Source: an uncultured Flavobacteriales bacterium
GTDB lineage: Bacteria > Bacteroidota > Bacteroidia > Flavobacteriales_G > Salibacteraceae
Length of the DNA stretch: 36,879 bases
Direction of reading: 5' to 3'
Assembly (NCBI GenBank): GCA_937899835.1
Contig: CALCCE010000299.1
Span: 1-36,879, forward strand
The notes under the pieces were generated by a model. It searched no databases and was not told the DNA's origin. It saw nothing but the letters and a program-made list of their open reading frames with translations. Position numbers and translations under genes: made by a program. Of the stretch, positions 20,269-28,760 are shown piece after piece; the stretch's first letter is position 1; each line of letters opens with the position of its first letter.

Positions 20269-20312
20269 CCCCTTCAGCACCTCACCGGGTTACCGGAAAG
20301 GCACTGAAGAGG
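20269..20312 (-). terminator. Possible intrinsic terminator of the synthase-acyltransferase gene
   Basis: An imperfect inverted repeat (20269-20281 with 20300-20312, core CTTCAG/CTGAAG and flanking C/G pairs, three mismatches). On the minus strand it is followed by a T-rich CTCATTTTATTT stretch, so it would serve the gene ending at 20328. The stem is imperfect and the T-run interrupted. Confidence 0.4.
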
Positions 20313-20327
20313 TCTTGAATTCATGCA

Positions 20328-22784
20328 TCAGCCTACTGCCACTGCTTTTTGATTGATCATGCTCAAAGAGGCGGCACTCAGATGTTCACGCGCCTGAATA
20401 TACCCGTACTCACAACAAATGGTGGCCCCAACCTTTTTCTTTTCCATTTCAGCTGTGTAAGCCAGGTCTAACTTTTGGCATCCCAATGCTTTGGCCCGCA
20501 AAACCGATTGATACAACATCTGCTTGTAGCTGTTGTCGCTGTAGACCTTATCGTAATCCAGCCCCACGAGCAAGGCGTTGTAAACTGCCCCGTTTCTGTA
20601 ACTAAAGAGTACAGCTACGGGCGCTTCAGGATCGGTTTTGAGGGAGAGGGAAACAATATCGTACGACGGATCGCTGTACATGGCCTCGAAGAGGCGGTAG
20701 GGCATTTCAAAATCATTGATCACAAATGCCCGGGAATGCACATTTTTATAGAGTTCATAAAACCGCTTTTGTGTGGCCTTGTCCTTAGGTTTATCATAGT
20801 TCACAATGAAACGGTCCGCATAAGCGGCAATCTCTTTTCTAAAATTGTTCCGGTATTTGTTGCCGATGGTTCGCTCAAATTCCTGTTGGCTATTCCAGTT
20901 CAAATTTTGAACTACCGCATAATTGGGCAATTGATATTCCAAAAATCCAAGATCAAGCATTCGATTTTTAAGGTCAATTGGAGCGCTGCTTTCAATGTCT
21001 TTTAATACGATCTTATCGGCATTTTCTCGCTCTGCTACCTGTTGCATTTGTTGGGTCAGCACCTCCAAGGCTTTTTTCCAGTGGGGGTTGGCCGTATTGA
21101 GGTGAACGGTTTTTCCTACCGAAAAAGGCGTTCCGGTCATTACTGTATAGGAAGTTTGAAAATAAGCATCCGCCTTCCTCCTGACCTCTACCTGCCTGGA
21201 GGTTTCAGGATCGCTCAGCATGTCGTTCTTGGTCAGAAAACAAATGAATACCCCCAATAAAATCAGTTCTCCACGCTCATCCGTAATGCGGGAATAATAA
21301 AATTTTGCGTTTTTTTCCTTTTCCTTGTTATTCGAAAAAGAGCGTTCAAGTGACAGCAAATTAGCATAGGTGTGCGAACCTGTATGCTCAAAATGGTGTT
21401 GCCACTCTTCATGATCCAGCGAAGCAACACTGGTAGTTAAATCGGATTTTACTTGCGCTTGAGCTCCTAAAGCTATCTTTTCCACCGGTTGGCTGAATTG
21501 GAAAGCAGGAATTCGAAAAGATTTGGCTACCTCAACAGGCGAACTGCCTTCACTCAAAATTCCGCTGGTGTATGCCTCCTGCAGTGCAACCAACATGGCA
21601 TCAATTTCCTGGTAACTCAGGTTGTTGTTGATCATAAACCGGATGCCACTTCTTTTGATGGGCACCGCAGGATAACCGGCTGCATTGAGGTAAAACCCTT
21701 TTTCTTTCATTTGTTTCACAATCACAATGGTGATGCGGTGCAGGCCCACCGGGATGAAAAACAACGGACTTTCTGAAGCCTTGTATTGCGGCAGGCCCAG
21801 GGCTTCCAAGCGCTCATTTGTATAGGCAATTTTTTGCCGCAGTTGCTCTTGATGGTCCTTTATTTCCTCGGATTGCAACAGGCGCGAAGCAGCTATGGCC
21901 GCTCCTAACATCGGCGGTTGTATGGGGCCGGAAAAGATCAAAGTACTGCCACAGTTTTTTATTTTTTGCTTCATTTCCTCGTTTGGCAGGAGTACTACAC
22001 CACCGGCGGAAGCAAAGGCTTTGTTTAGAGAAGTGATCATCACCATTTTAGGATGGTGGCTCATCTGGCTTCGTACGTAGCCAATGCCATTGGTGCCGGT
22101 CCAGCCCATGCCATGGGCATCATCAACATAAAGGTGCAGGCATTTGTAGCGTTCCATCAGTTGCTCCAGCTCTTGAAGGGGGGCCATATCGCCATACATG
22201 GAATACACTCCATCGGCCATGTACCATACTCTGTTGTGTTTGTTTTGCAGTTGTTTCAATTTGTTTTCCAAGGCTTCCATAGAGTTGTGCGGAATAATGG
22301 AAATCGGAATGTTATTGGCCTTTAACACCTGAGCGGACAATTGAACACTGGCGTGCACCTGCAAATCTAAAATGACCGCATCGCCCGGTTCTACGATCAC
22401 CGGAAGCGTAGCCATGTGCCCCAAAGTAGTACTTGCTGTTACGATGGCCGGTTGTTCAAAAATACGCTCCAAGTTAGCTTCCAACTCTTGGTAAAGCCCA
22501 AGAGACAAATAAGCCCGCGAACTGGAAAATTGGGTTCCATATTGCTCAAGTGCCTGCATGGCACCCGCTTTCAGGGCCGGGTGATACTCTAAGCCCAAGT
22601 AGCTACAGGAGCCAAAGTTGATGAGCTCTTTTTCGTTCACGGTGATCTGTGAACCGGAAAGTGTTTCGTCTGATGTGAAATTATGAACCAGGCCATTTCG
22701 GTCGGCATCATTCACGATTTGGTTTAAAGTTCGGAGAAATTGTGACACTTTTTTGGCAATTTTTGGGCATTCCCTACTGTACAA
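20328..22784 (-). CDS. Fusion of alpha-oxoamine synthase (PLP enzyme) and GNAT/FemAB-like acyltransferase
   Basis: Residues about 10-400 form a class II PLP alpha-oxoamine synthase, the family of 2-amino-3-ketobutyrate CoA ligase, AONS and serine palmitoyltransferase: NFGSCSYLGLE entry motif, SSSRAYLS, VHASV (PLP-stacking His), DDAHGMGWTG with H224, and the Schiff-base lysine K255 in TSLNKAFASAGG, 31 residues after H224 as expected. Residues about 450-800 are a second domain resembling GNAT/FemAB-type N-acyltransferases (KYRNNFRKEI, YNALLVGLDYDK, GCQKLDLAY). The enzyme would condense an amino acid with an acyl-CoA/ACP and perhaps N-acylate the product; substrates are unknown. Cytosolic; no signal peptide. 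The start is uncertain: 22784 is a TTG, the next in-frame upstream stop is at about 22803-22805, and GTG at 22748 (V13) is an alternative. On the same strand lie an orphan kinase and an SDR. Confidence 0.85.
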   Translation of the reverse strand: MYSRECPKIAKKVSQFLRTLNQIVNDADRNGLVHNFTSDETLSGSQITVNEKELINFGSCSYLGLEYHPALKAGAMQALEQYGTQFSSSRAYLSLGLYQELEANLERIFEQPAIVTASTTLGHMATLPVIVEPGDAVILDLQVHASVQLSAQVLKANNIPISIIPHNSMEALENKLKQLQNKHNRVWYMADGVYSMYGDMAPLQELEQLMERYKCLHLYVDDAHGMGWTGTNGIGYVRSQMSHHPKMVMITSLNKAFASAGGVVLLPNEEMKQKIKNCGSTLIFSGPIQPPMLGAAIAASRLLQSEEIKDHQEQLRQKIAYTNERLEALGLPQYKASESPLFFIPVGLHRITIVIVKQMKEKGFYLNAAGYPAVPIKRSGIRFMINNNLSYQEIDAMLVALQEAYTSGILSEGSSPVEVAKSFRIPAFQFSQPVEKIALGAQAQVKSDLTTSVASLDHEEWQHHFEHTGSHTYANLLSLERSFSNNKEKEKNAKFYYSRITDERGELILLGVFICFLTKNDMLSDPETSRQVEVRRKADAYFQTSYTVMTGTPFSVGKTVHLNTANPHWKKALEVLTQQMQQVAERENADKIVLKDIESSAPIDLKNRMLDLGFLEYQLPNYAVVQNLNWNSQQEFERTIGNKYRNNFRKEIAAYADRFIVNYDKPKDKATQKRFYELYKNVHSRAFVINDFEMPYRLFEAMYSDPSYDIVSLSLKTDPEAPVAVLFSYRNGAVYNALLVGLDYDKVYSDNSYKQMLYQSVLRAKALGCQKLDLAYTAEMEKKKVGATICCEYGYIQAREHLSAASLSMINQKAVAVG

Positions 22785-23232
22785 GGAGTAAGGTTGTCCT
22801 GGTTATGAATTCAATTTTTTAGCTCGTTAGAGCCAACTACTGGGGGTAGAACGGAAAGGTTGGTAGGAAATCCTACAGAAGTGGAGAGTAGCGTTTTGGC
22901 AACAGCGGCTGCAAAATAGCTTCATGGCAGACGGCAGCCTACAGGAAGATACAGACGGCTCGGTTGGCCAATGCCTTAAGGCGATGAACTTAAGAGGCTG
23001 CAGGCTTTAAGCAGGGCCATACCTCATAAGAAGAATAACTCAACGGTGTTTTGTTGGAAGAGAAATACAAATGGTGGTGAAGTCCAAGGGTTGCAGGTCG
23101 ATCAGCCATGAATTGGTATTAGCAGTGTTAAAATAAAAACAATGCCAGGGCAGGCAGATTAATCATTCAGAAGCCATCGCAGTTAGATTCCTTCGCTCTT
23201 TTTCGATTTTTTTCACTTTGGCCTAAATGGCC
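22785..23232. other. Non-coding gap with several inverted repeats, leader of the synthase-acyltransferase gene
   Basis: About 450 bases with no frame that looks coding on either strand. It contains a perfect GTAGGA-AA-TCCTAC palindrome (22863-22876), a GCAGCCT/AGGCTGC pair (22934-22940 with 22995-23001), and a nested CTTAAG...CTTAAG pair (22975-22980 with 22989-22994). These lie in the 5' leader of the minus-strand fusion gene. A structured leader RNA or a decayed mobile fragment are both possible; neither is recognised. Confidence 0.4.
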
Positions 23233-24138
23233 TCACACTTCAATGGGCAACAACACTTTAAAATGACTTCCTTCATTCACTTTGCTTTCCACCGCAATGT
23301 TGCCACAGTGTGCCTTTACAATTTGACAAACAATAGAAAGCCCTAAACCGGTGCTACTTTCTTTTCCTGTGGGCTTCACCGATACTTTGTTGTAAGGATT
23401 AAAAATGAAAGGTAAATCAGACTCCGGTATACCCAACCCCTGATCGATAACCGACACGCACACATTTTCTTTTTCATGAACCTCCTTTTGGGAAATCACT
23501 TTGACAGAAGTGTGCTCGTGGGAAAACTTTATCGCATTGGATATAAGGTTGTGAAAGACTTGTTCCATCTTCAACGGGTCAAAAGAAAAAGCCTCTATTG
23601 AAGAATCAAATCTCGCCTGCAAGTCAATGTTTTTTCGCCGGGCAGAAATGGCCTCCCGATCGATCACTTTTTGGAGAATGTCGTTTAAATTGGCCGTTTG
23701 AGGAACGATATTAAACGTTCCAGAACGAATTAAAGTGAGGTCCAATAAGTTTCGGGCCAACTCTAAGGTATACTCGGCAGTAACGCCAATCTTTTCTACA
23801 ATTTCTTTTTCTAAAGGGGATCCCTGCTTTTCGAGTTCATTCTCCAACAAGTTGGCGAGGCCCTTTATGTTGGATAACGGGGACCGCAAATCATGCGAAA
23901 CGATGGCCAGAAACTGATCTTTAAGGCGATCCATTTTCTCCAGCCTTTGGTTTTGGTCCTGAAGTTTTTTCTCGGCATTGGCAAGAGCTGCATTGGCCTC
24001 ACTAAGTTCCCGAATGGTTACCTGGAGCCCACGCGAACTGTACCGTTGTCTTGCATCCTGAATGGCCTGATATTCTTTCAGTCTGGTTTCCGCCAGAATT
24101 AACCGATCCTCAAGTTGTTTTCGGGTAAGTTGATCCAT
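23233..24138 (-). CDS. Soluble orphan histidine kinase (HisKA-HATPase_c)
   Basis: The preferred start is ATG 24136-24138 (301 residues); the frame continues to a TTG at 24186 that would overlap the SDR gene by 16 bases. No signal peptide or membrane segment is present. An N-terminal coiled coil (about 1-75, rich in Q/E/R/L) leads into HisKA with phosphoacceptor H82 (AIVSHDLRSPLSN), then HATPase_c with N-box (FHNLISNAIKFS), DQGLGIP and STGLGLSI boxes, ending in the usual FKVLLP strand. All catalytic motifs are intact. There is no receiver domain and no adjacent response regulator, so its partner must be elsewhere or it belongs to a phosphorelay. Same strand as, and 32 bases after, the SDR gene, so probably one operon. 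Confidence 0.88.
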   Translation of the reverse strand: MDQLTRKQLEDRLILAETRLKEYQAIQDARQRYSSRGLQVTIRELSEANAALANAEKKLQDQNQRLEKMDRLKDQFLAIVSHDLRSPLSNIKGLANLLENELEKQGSPLEKEIVEKIGVTAEYTLELARNLLDLTLIRSGTFNIVPQTANLNDILQKVIDREAISARRKNIDLQARFDSSIEAFSFDPLKMEQVFHNLISNAIKFSHEHTSVKVISQKEVHEKENVCVSVIDQGLGIPESDLPFIFNPYNKVSVKPTGKESSTGLGLSIVCQIVKAHCGNIAVESKVNEGSHFKVLLPIEV

Positions 24139-24170
24139 AAATGAAGGAGCCGTTCTAAGTTGCTGTTTGA

Positions 24171-24935
24171 TTAGCGTAGGGTCCAACCACCATCATTTAA
24201 AATCGTTTGCCCTGTAACGAATGAAGATTGATCGGAAGCGAGCCATAGGGCCATTTTGGCTTGTTCTTCCGGTTCAGCAAATCTCCCCATGGGAGTATCT
24301 GCCAATAGTGCCATACTAATGTTGGGGTCATCGTACAAGGGAGCTGTCATTGGGGTTTTAGTCCACCCGGGGGCAATTCCATTTACCCGAATTCCTACAG
24401 GAGCAAGGTCTAACCCCAGGGCTCGGGTAAATCCGGCAAGGCCTGTTTTTGAGGCTACGTAAGCAGCACTACCTTCCATGGCCACAACACCACCAATGGA
24501 AGAAATATTTACGATGGTTCCTCTGTTCTGACGTTTCATTTGTGGCACTACTGCCCGACACATGAGGAACGGGGCTTTCAGATTATTTCCAATTAGTTCA
24601 TCGAATTCCTCATCGGTCGTTTCTTCTATTGAATGCCCCAGGTAAACTCCTGCTGCATTGATCAATATATCAATGGTACCAAGCTGATCAATGGTTTGGG
24701 AAACGATCTCTTTTACTGCGGCTTGATGGCTAACATTTGCGGGAAAGACGAGTAAAGACTGGCTTTCATCTTTAGCCTCTACAAGCAATTTCTCGGCAGT
24801 ACTAAGCTTGTCGGCATTGGTATCAACCACCACGACATGGGCTTTTTCTTCCAAAAAAAGCTTCGCAATTGAAAGGCCCATGCCACTGGCTCCACCAGTG
24901 ACAATCACCACTTTATTTTCAAAACAACTATACAT
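24171..24935 (-). CDS. SDR-family NAD(P)-dependent oxidoreductase
   Basis: A 254-residue classical short-chain dehydrogenase/reductase, starting at ATG 24933-24935 (a TTG at 24956 would add seven residues). It has the cofactor glycine motif TGGASGMG (13-20), an acidic D38 at the end of the second strand (VVVDTN) that favours NAD(H), NAAG (93-96), and the catalytic S146, Y159 and K163 (YVASK). The C-terminal FVTGQTILNDGG is typical of the family. The substrate cannot be read from sequence. It is the first gene of a minus-strand pair with the orphan kinase and lies 1.4 kb upstream of the oxoamine synthase fusion, so a ketone reduction in the same pathway is possible but unproven. Confidence 0.9.
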   Translation of the reverse strand: MYSCFENKVVIVTGGASGMGLSIAKLFLEEKAHVVVVDTNADKLSTAEKLLVEAKDESQSLLVFPANVSHQAAVKEIVSQTIDQLGTIDILINAAGVYLGHSIEETTDEEFDELIGNNLKAPFLMCRAVVPQMKRQNRGTIVNISSIGGVVAMEGSAAYVASKTGLAGFTRALGLDLAPVGIRVNGIAPGWTKTPMTAPLYDDPNISMALLADTPMGRFAEPEEQAKMALWLASDQSSFVTGQTILNDGGWTLR

Positions 24936-25280
24936 GGAACAAGATTTCAGATTCAATCAGGTAAACCTAAGAAAAACTCACCCCATAGCAATTGCGTGGC
25001 CGAAATTACCATAGTGACGCTGGTGCCTCACTTCATCAGGCCTTCATCGTACAAGTCAGCTATCATTTCAAAGAAATTACGGGGCCGAATTTCTTTAGTA
25101 GGCTCAAATACGTAGAACTTTTATGCATTGTTTCATTCCAATTCAAGATCGATTGGAACCATCAATATTTAGTACCCGATGGATCAAACCTGATTCTTTA
25201 CTTGCGATTCGCTCCCATTAAAAAAGCCGGAGAACCGCTAATCATCTGCGGTCTCCGGCTTTTTTGAAGGTTAGTTAAGC
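24936..25280. other. Intergenic region between SDR gene and small unknown gene
   Basis: About 345 bases holding the strong hairpin terminator at 25220-25265 next to the small gene, and presumably the promoter of the SDR-kinase pair near 24940-25010, which I could not delimit. No coding frame here is convincing; the one open frame crosses the terminator. Confidence 0.5.
25220..25265. terminator. Strong bidirectional intrinsic terminator after the 98-residue unknown gene
   Basis: AAAAAAGCCGGAGA + CCGC (25220-25238, one bulged A) pairs with GCGG + TCTCCGGCTTTTTT (25248-25265) around a 9-base loop. It begins 15 bases beyond the stop of the minus-strand gene 25281-25577 and should end its transcript; the A/T tails make it usable from either side. 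Confidence 0.88.
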
Positions 25281-25577
25281 TTAGCCGGTGATGGCAATCA
25301 CCGCAGCTACCACGTAGCCAGTCATGTCGTGGCCACTGTTGTCGTCCAATTTATAGGTCACATTCCACTTTACTTGCGGTCCTGACCAGGAGATGTCGGA
25401 AATCTCCAATTGAATGTCGCGCATCATGTGATCCTTGTTGCTGCCATAAGTACCGTTGATGGCTTGAAGCACTACCGTAGCGCCCGTGATGTTGGTACCA
25501 TCGGGAAAGTTAGCAATCGCGGGTTGGGTTCCTGATCCGCTAAAAGAGGTGGTTACAGATTGAAAAATAGTTCCCAT
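25281..25577 (-). CDS. Small beta-rich protein of unknown function (98 aa)
   Basis: ATG at 25575-25577. No signal peptide, membrane segment or cysteine. The composition (alternating hydrophobic strands such as GATVVLQAI, IQLEISDISW, VKWNVTYKL, GYVVAAVIAI; many G, S, T, N, D) suggests a small all-beta sandwich. The W-centred hairpin and the late AVIAI strand faintly recall small lectin-type sandwiches, but I do not recognise a family. It has its own strong terminator, and so is probably a single-gene transcript and possibly well expressed. It is divergent, with 193 bases between, from the operon of another small unknown protein and a sensor kinase. Confidence 0.7.
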   Translation of the reverse strand: MGTIFQSVTTSFSGSGTQPAIANFPDGTNITGATVVLQAINGTYGSNKDHMMRDIQLEISDISWSGPQVKWNVTYKLDDNSGHDMTGYVVAAVIAITG

Positions 25578-25770
25578 TATAATTTAGATTTGGGTGAATG
25601 AATAAGTATTTGTTGGGAGCAAATTTCTTGCGCAAACCCTTGTGAATCAATCGCTAAAACCAGGAATTCAGCATCTCCCCATAAATGGTGATTTTTTGAA
25701 AAAGCTTGGGGCTGTAAAGGTTTTTTTGTTCTTTGGTCCTCCCCTATTTTGCCACCCAATTTTACCATCC

Positions 25771-26145
25771 ATGGAAAATTCACATGTCCCTCATAGTAGT
25801 TTCGAAACCTACCCCTCTGCCTACCTGGCCTTAGAAGGTACCCTTCTTAATTTGTTTGTTACCGTCACCATGCCGCCCTATACCCGCATGCGGAAAGACG
25901 ACGAAGATTTGGAAGGAGAAAATGGCGCAGTAGCCTATACCATTGTCCCCGATGATTCGGGCTTTCCCACCAGGTGGATTTTTCAGGAATCGTTTGAATT
26001 TGAACTGTTTGGCGATCCGGCCAACCGAACCATTGGGGTGACGGTTATAGAAGAAGGCAACCCGGTAAACGGTGGAACGGTGATCGTTCACCACGCCGAT
26101 GCCGATGAAAAAGGAGGCGTGGTCAACCCGCCCAAAGCCACATGA
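25771..26145 (+). CDS. Small protein of unknown function coupled to a sensor kinase (124 aa)
   Basis: Start placed at ATG 25771; the frame is open further up to about 25642 but that part is Phe/Pro-rich and looks non-coding. The protein lacks a signal peptide and cysteines, is acidic (KDDEDLEGENG), and shows short beta-strand patterns (LLNLFVTVTMP, SFEFELFG, IGVTVIEE, GTVIVHHADAD). I recognise no family. Its stop overlaps the start of the TPR kinase in an ATGA (26142-26145), so the two are translationally coupled and very likely one operon. This links it to the signalling system, perhaps as an accessory or ligand-binding component, by context only. Confidence 0.65.
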   Translation: MENSHVPHSSFETYPSAYLALEGTLLNLFVTVTMPPYTRMRKDDEDLEGENGAVAYTIVPDDSGFPTRWIFQESFEFELFGDPANRTIGVTVIEEGNPVNGGTVIVHHADADEKGGVVNPPKAT

Positions 26146-28109
26146 GCAGGATACTGCTGCTCCTTGGAATAGTATACTTCTTTGGGACAGCATTAAAGGC
26201 CCAGCCGGTTGACAGTTTAAAACAACTCTACGAGGAATCGGAAAACGATTCCATCCGCTTGCATGCCCTCAATGAATTGGCTTGGGAATACCGCTACCTC
26301 CACCCGGAGGCGGCTATTCGGTATGCTGAGGAGGCCGCTGTATTGGCCCGACAGCGAAAGGATACCGGAGCCCTGGCCTCTGCCCTGCTGCGCAAGGCCT
26401 TTACCTTGCGCAAACAAGGTCACCTGAATCAGGCGGAGCCCTTGAACGCAGAAGCGGTACAATTAAAAGCAGCCATTCGAGATACTTTGGGCCTGGCCAT
26501 GGCGTTGGGCAACCTGAGCCAATTAAACCGCTTGCAAGGCCACTATAAAAAGGCCATCAAACACCGTTTGGAATCGATCGAGTTGTTGGTACACCCTCGG
26601 TTTCAGCCACAGCGCATGGCAGGCTACAACAACCTCGGCGGCATCCACGTAAGTCTGAAACACTACGAGCAAGCCATTGAAGAGTACCGGAACTGTTTGA
26701 CATTGGCCCTTCAATTGAGCGATTCGGCCATGCAAGCACGGGTATGGTACAACCTTGGTGCTTCTTATTTTGCCTTGAAACAGTATGCGATCGCCAGACA
26801 GTTTTACCAACAAGCGTTGACCTTGGCCACCAGCCACCTTGACCAGCCTACACAAGCCTTGCTCTACAACAGTTTGGGCAACATGCATCACCTCCAGAGG
26901 GAGGAACAGGCGGCCTTAGAGCAGTATAAGAAGGCCGAGTTGATCTACGATTCCCTGGGTTTTTCGGTAGAAAAGATCATGATCTACAACAACCTTGCTG
27001 CCGTGTACCAAAGCCAGGGTGAGGCTGAAAAAACCCTGCTTTACTACCACCGGGCGGCCAACCTTGCACAAGCTTTAAAAAGCCCTCAAGACTTGCCACA
27101 GATTTACCTGAACCTTTCTCAGGGTTTTGAAGCCTACCGACAACCGGATAGCGCTCTGTACTATTTCAAGCTTGCCAATCAAATTAAAGACAGCTTGTTC
27201 ACGGCCGAAAAGAACCGACAGATCGTGGAGATGCAAGAGAAGTATGAAAGTGCAAAGAAAGATCAGTCCATTGCCGAATTGAACGAAGACAAAGCAAGAA
27301 AAGAAGCCGATATACAAGTGCGCAACTTGCTTTTGGGAGCTTCGGGTATTTTGTTTCTCATGGCTTTGGGGTTTGGCATCAACTACTTCCAGAAATTGCG
27401 TACCCAGAAAAAACTGGCAGCCCGGGAATCGGAACTGAACCGCAACCAGTTGGTACAAGTGATGCAAGACAGTGAATTGAAATCGGTGAATGCCTACCTG
27501 GACGGCGAAAATGCGGAGCGCGAACGCCTGGCCGGCGAGTTGCACGACCACCTGGGTGCTCATCTGGCCACGGTGAAACTCCACTACGACCACATTGCTT
27601 CCACGATTCAGGAGGAACAGCAATTGCAACAGCTTCAAAAAGCCAACGATTTGTTGGGTCTGGCTTTGGTAGAATTGCGCCAGATCGCCCACAACCTGGC
27701 CTCGGGAGTACTCAATAAGTTTGGCCTCGTATCGGCTACCGAAGACCTTTGCAACGCTATTTCTGAGTCAGGAACGATCACTGTGCAAGTAGATGCCTTT
27801 GAACTCGACAACCGGTTGCCACCAGCATTAGAATTGACCCTCTTTCGGGCAGTTCAGGAGTTGTTGAGCAATGTGATCAAACACGCCGGGGCCTCTGAAG
27901 TCAACGTGCAACTCATTCGTCACGACGACCACGTGAGTATTATGGTAGAAGATAATGGGATTGGTTTTTCGACTACTGCTCAGCCTTCGGGCATTGGCTT
28001 GCACACCATGGCCAACCGTGCCACCAACTTGGGTGGAACACTCAACATCGATTCTAAACCGGGCCATGGCACCACCGTGATACTTGAAGTACCTTTTTCT
28101 CAATCCTAA
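26142..28109 (+). CDS. TPR-domain sensor histidine kinase, HisKA_3 (NarX/LiaS-like)
   Basis: A 655-residue membrane sensor. A signal peptide (MSRILLLLGIVYFFGTALKA) is followed by six or more TPR units (about 25-340; repeats with GNLSQL-, YNNLGG-, YNLGASYF-, YNSLGNMHH-type cores), a linker helix, one membrane segment (about 396-415), a coiled coil, the HisKA_3 dimerisation helix with phosphoacceptor H468 (GELHDHLG), and an HATPase_c domain (QELLSNVIKHA, DNGIGF, SGIGLHTM). The architecture is a periplasmic TPR sensor feeding a NarL-type regulator. The gene overlaps the small upstream gene by 4 bases and is followed after 5 bases by its response regulator, so the three form one operon. The signal is unknown. 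Confidence 0.92.
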   Translation: MSRILLLLGIVYFFGTALKAQPVDSLKQLYEESENDSIRLHALNELAWEYRYLHPEAAIRYAEEAAVLARQRKDTGALASALLRKAFTLRKQGHLNQAEPLNAEAVQLKAAIRDTLGLAMALGNLSQLNRLQGHYKKAIKHRLESIELLVHPRFQPQRMAGYNNLGGIHVSLKHYEQAIEEYRNCLTLALQLSDSAMQARVWYNLGASYFALKQYAIARQFYQQALTLATSHLDQPTQALLYNSLGNMHHLQREEQAALEQYKKAELIYDSLGFSVEKIMIYNNLAAVYQSQGEAEKTLLYYHRAANLAQALKSPQDLPQIYLNLSQGFEAYRQPDSALYYFKLANQIKDSLFTAEKNRQIVEMQEKYESAKKDQSIAELNEDKARKEADIQVRNLLLGASGILFLMALGFGINYFQKLRTQKKLAARESELNRNQLVQVMQDSELKSVNAYLDGENAERERLAGELHDHLGAHLATVKLHYDHIASTIQEEQQLQQLQKANDLLGLALVELRQIAHNLASGVLNKFGLVSATEDLCNAISESGTITVQVDAFELDNRLPPALELTLFRAVQELLSNVIKHAGASEVNVQLIRHDDHVSIMVEDNGIGFSTTAQPSGIGLHTMANRATNLGGTLNIDSKPGHGTTVILEVPFSQS

Positions 28110-28114
28110 TCCTT

Positions 28115-28759
28115 ATGTCTTCCTACTCCGTACTCATTGCCGACGACCACCAACTGTTTATTGACGGTGTAAAAATGTTGTTGAACGCCACGGATCAATT
28201 CGAAGTAGTTGCTGAGGCTTCTAACGGCAAGCGGGTGCTGGCGGAATTGGAACGTATAACCGTGGAGTTGGCCATTCTCGACATCAACATGCCGGAACTG
28301 GACGGCGTTGAAACCGCCAAAATGATCAAAAAACAATACCCTACTATTCGTATTTTGATCCTTACCATGTACAGCCATCCGTCTTTCGTCAAACGGTTGA
28401 TTCGAGCCGGAGTGGACGGCTACATCCTGAAAGAAAACAGCCAAAAAGAATTGATGACGGCCTTGCAAACCGTGGCAGTGGGCAAGAAGTATTTTGCTTC
28501 AGAAGTAACCGAGGCGGTGATGAACAGCTTCAACCCCGAAGCAGAACTGAAAGGTGCCGATCAGGTTAAGCTCACCAGGCGCGAACGCGAGGTATTGCAA
28601 CTGGTATTGAAGGAAAAAACCACGCAAGAAATTGCGGATCAACTGTTTGTTTCCCAAAACACGGTAATCACCCACCGCAAAAACATCATGCGCAAACTCG
28701 ATGTGCGCAACGTAGCTGGAATGGTTCGGGTGGCTACTGAATTGGGTTTGGTAGATTGA
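28115..28759 (+). CDS. NarL/LuxR-family response regulator
   Basis: A 214-residue regulator. Residues 1-120 are a receiver domain with the acidic pair in ADDHQ, phosphoacceptor D56 (AILDINMPELDG), T in LTMYS and K in ILKENS. Residues about 150-214 are a GerE/LuxR helix-turn-helix (LTRREREVLQLV, QEIADQLFVSQNTVITHRKNI). It starts 5 bases after the TPR kinase stop and is the obvious partner of that HisKA_3 kinase. An inverted-repeat site lies directly after its stop (28761-28805) and could be a target of this or another regulator. Confidence 0.95.
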   Translation: MSSYSVLIADDHQLFIDGVKMLLNATDQFEVVAEASNGKRVLAELERITVELAILDINMPELDGVETAKMIKKQYPTIRILILTMYSHPSFVKRLIRAGVDGYILKENSQKELMTALQTVAVGKKYFASEVTEAVMNSFNPEAELKGADQVKLTRREREVLQLVLKEKTTQEIADQLFVSQNTVITHRKNIMRKLDVRNVAGMVRVATELGLVD

Positions 28760-28760
28760 A

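Noticed and set aside
24992-25267. Possible plus-strand gene of 91 codons
   Set aside because: It runs through both arms of the strong terminator at 25220-25265, and its sequence shows no domain.
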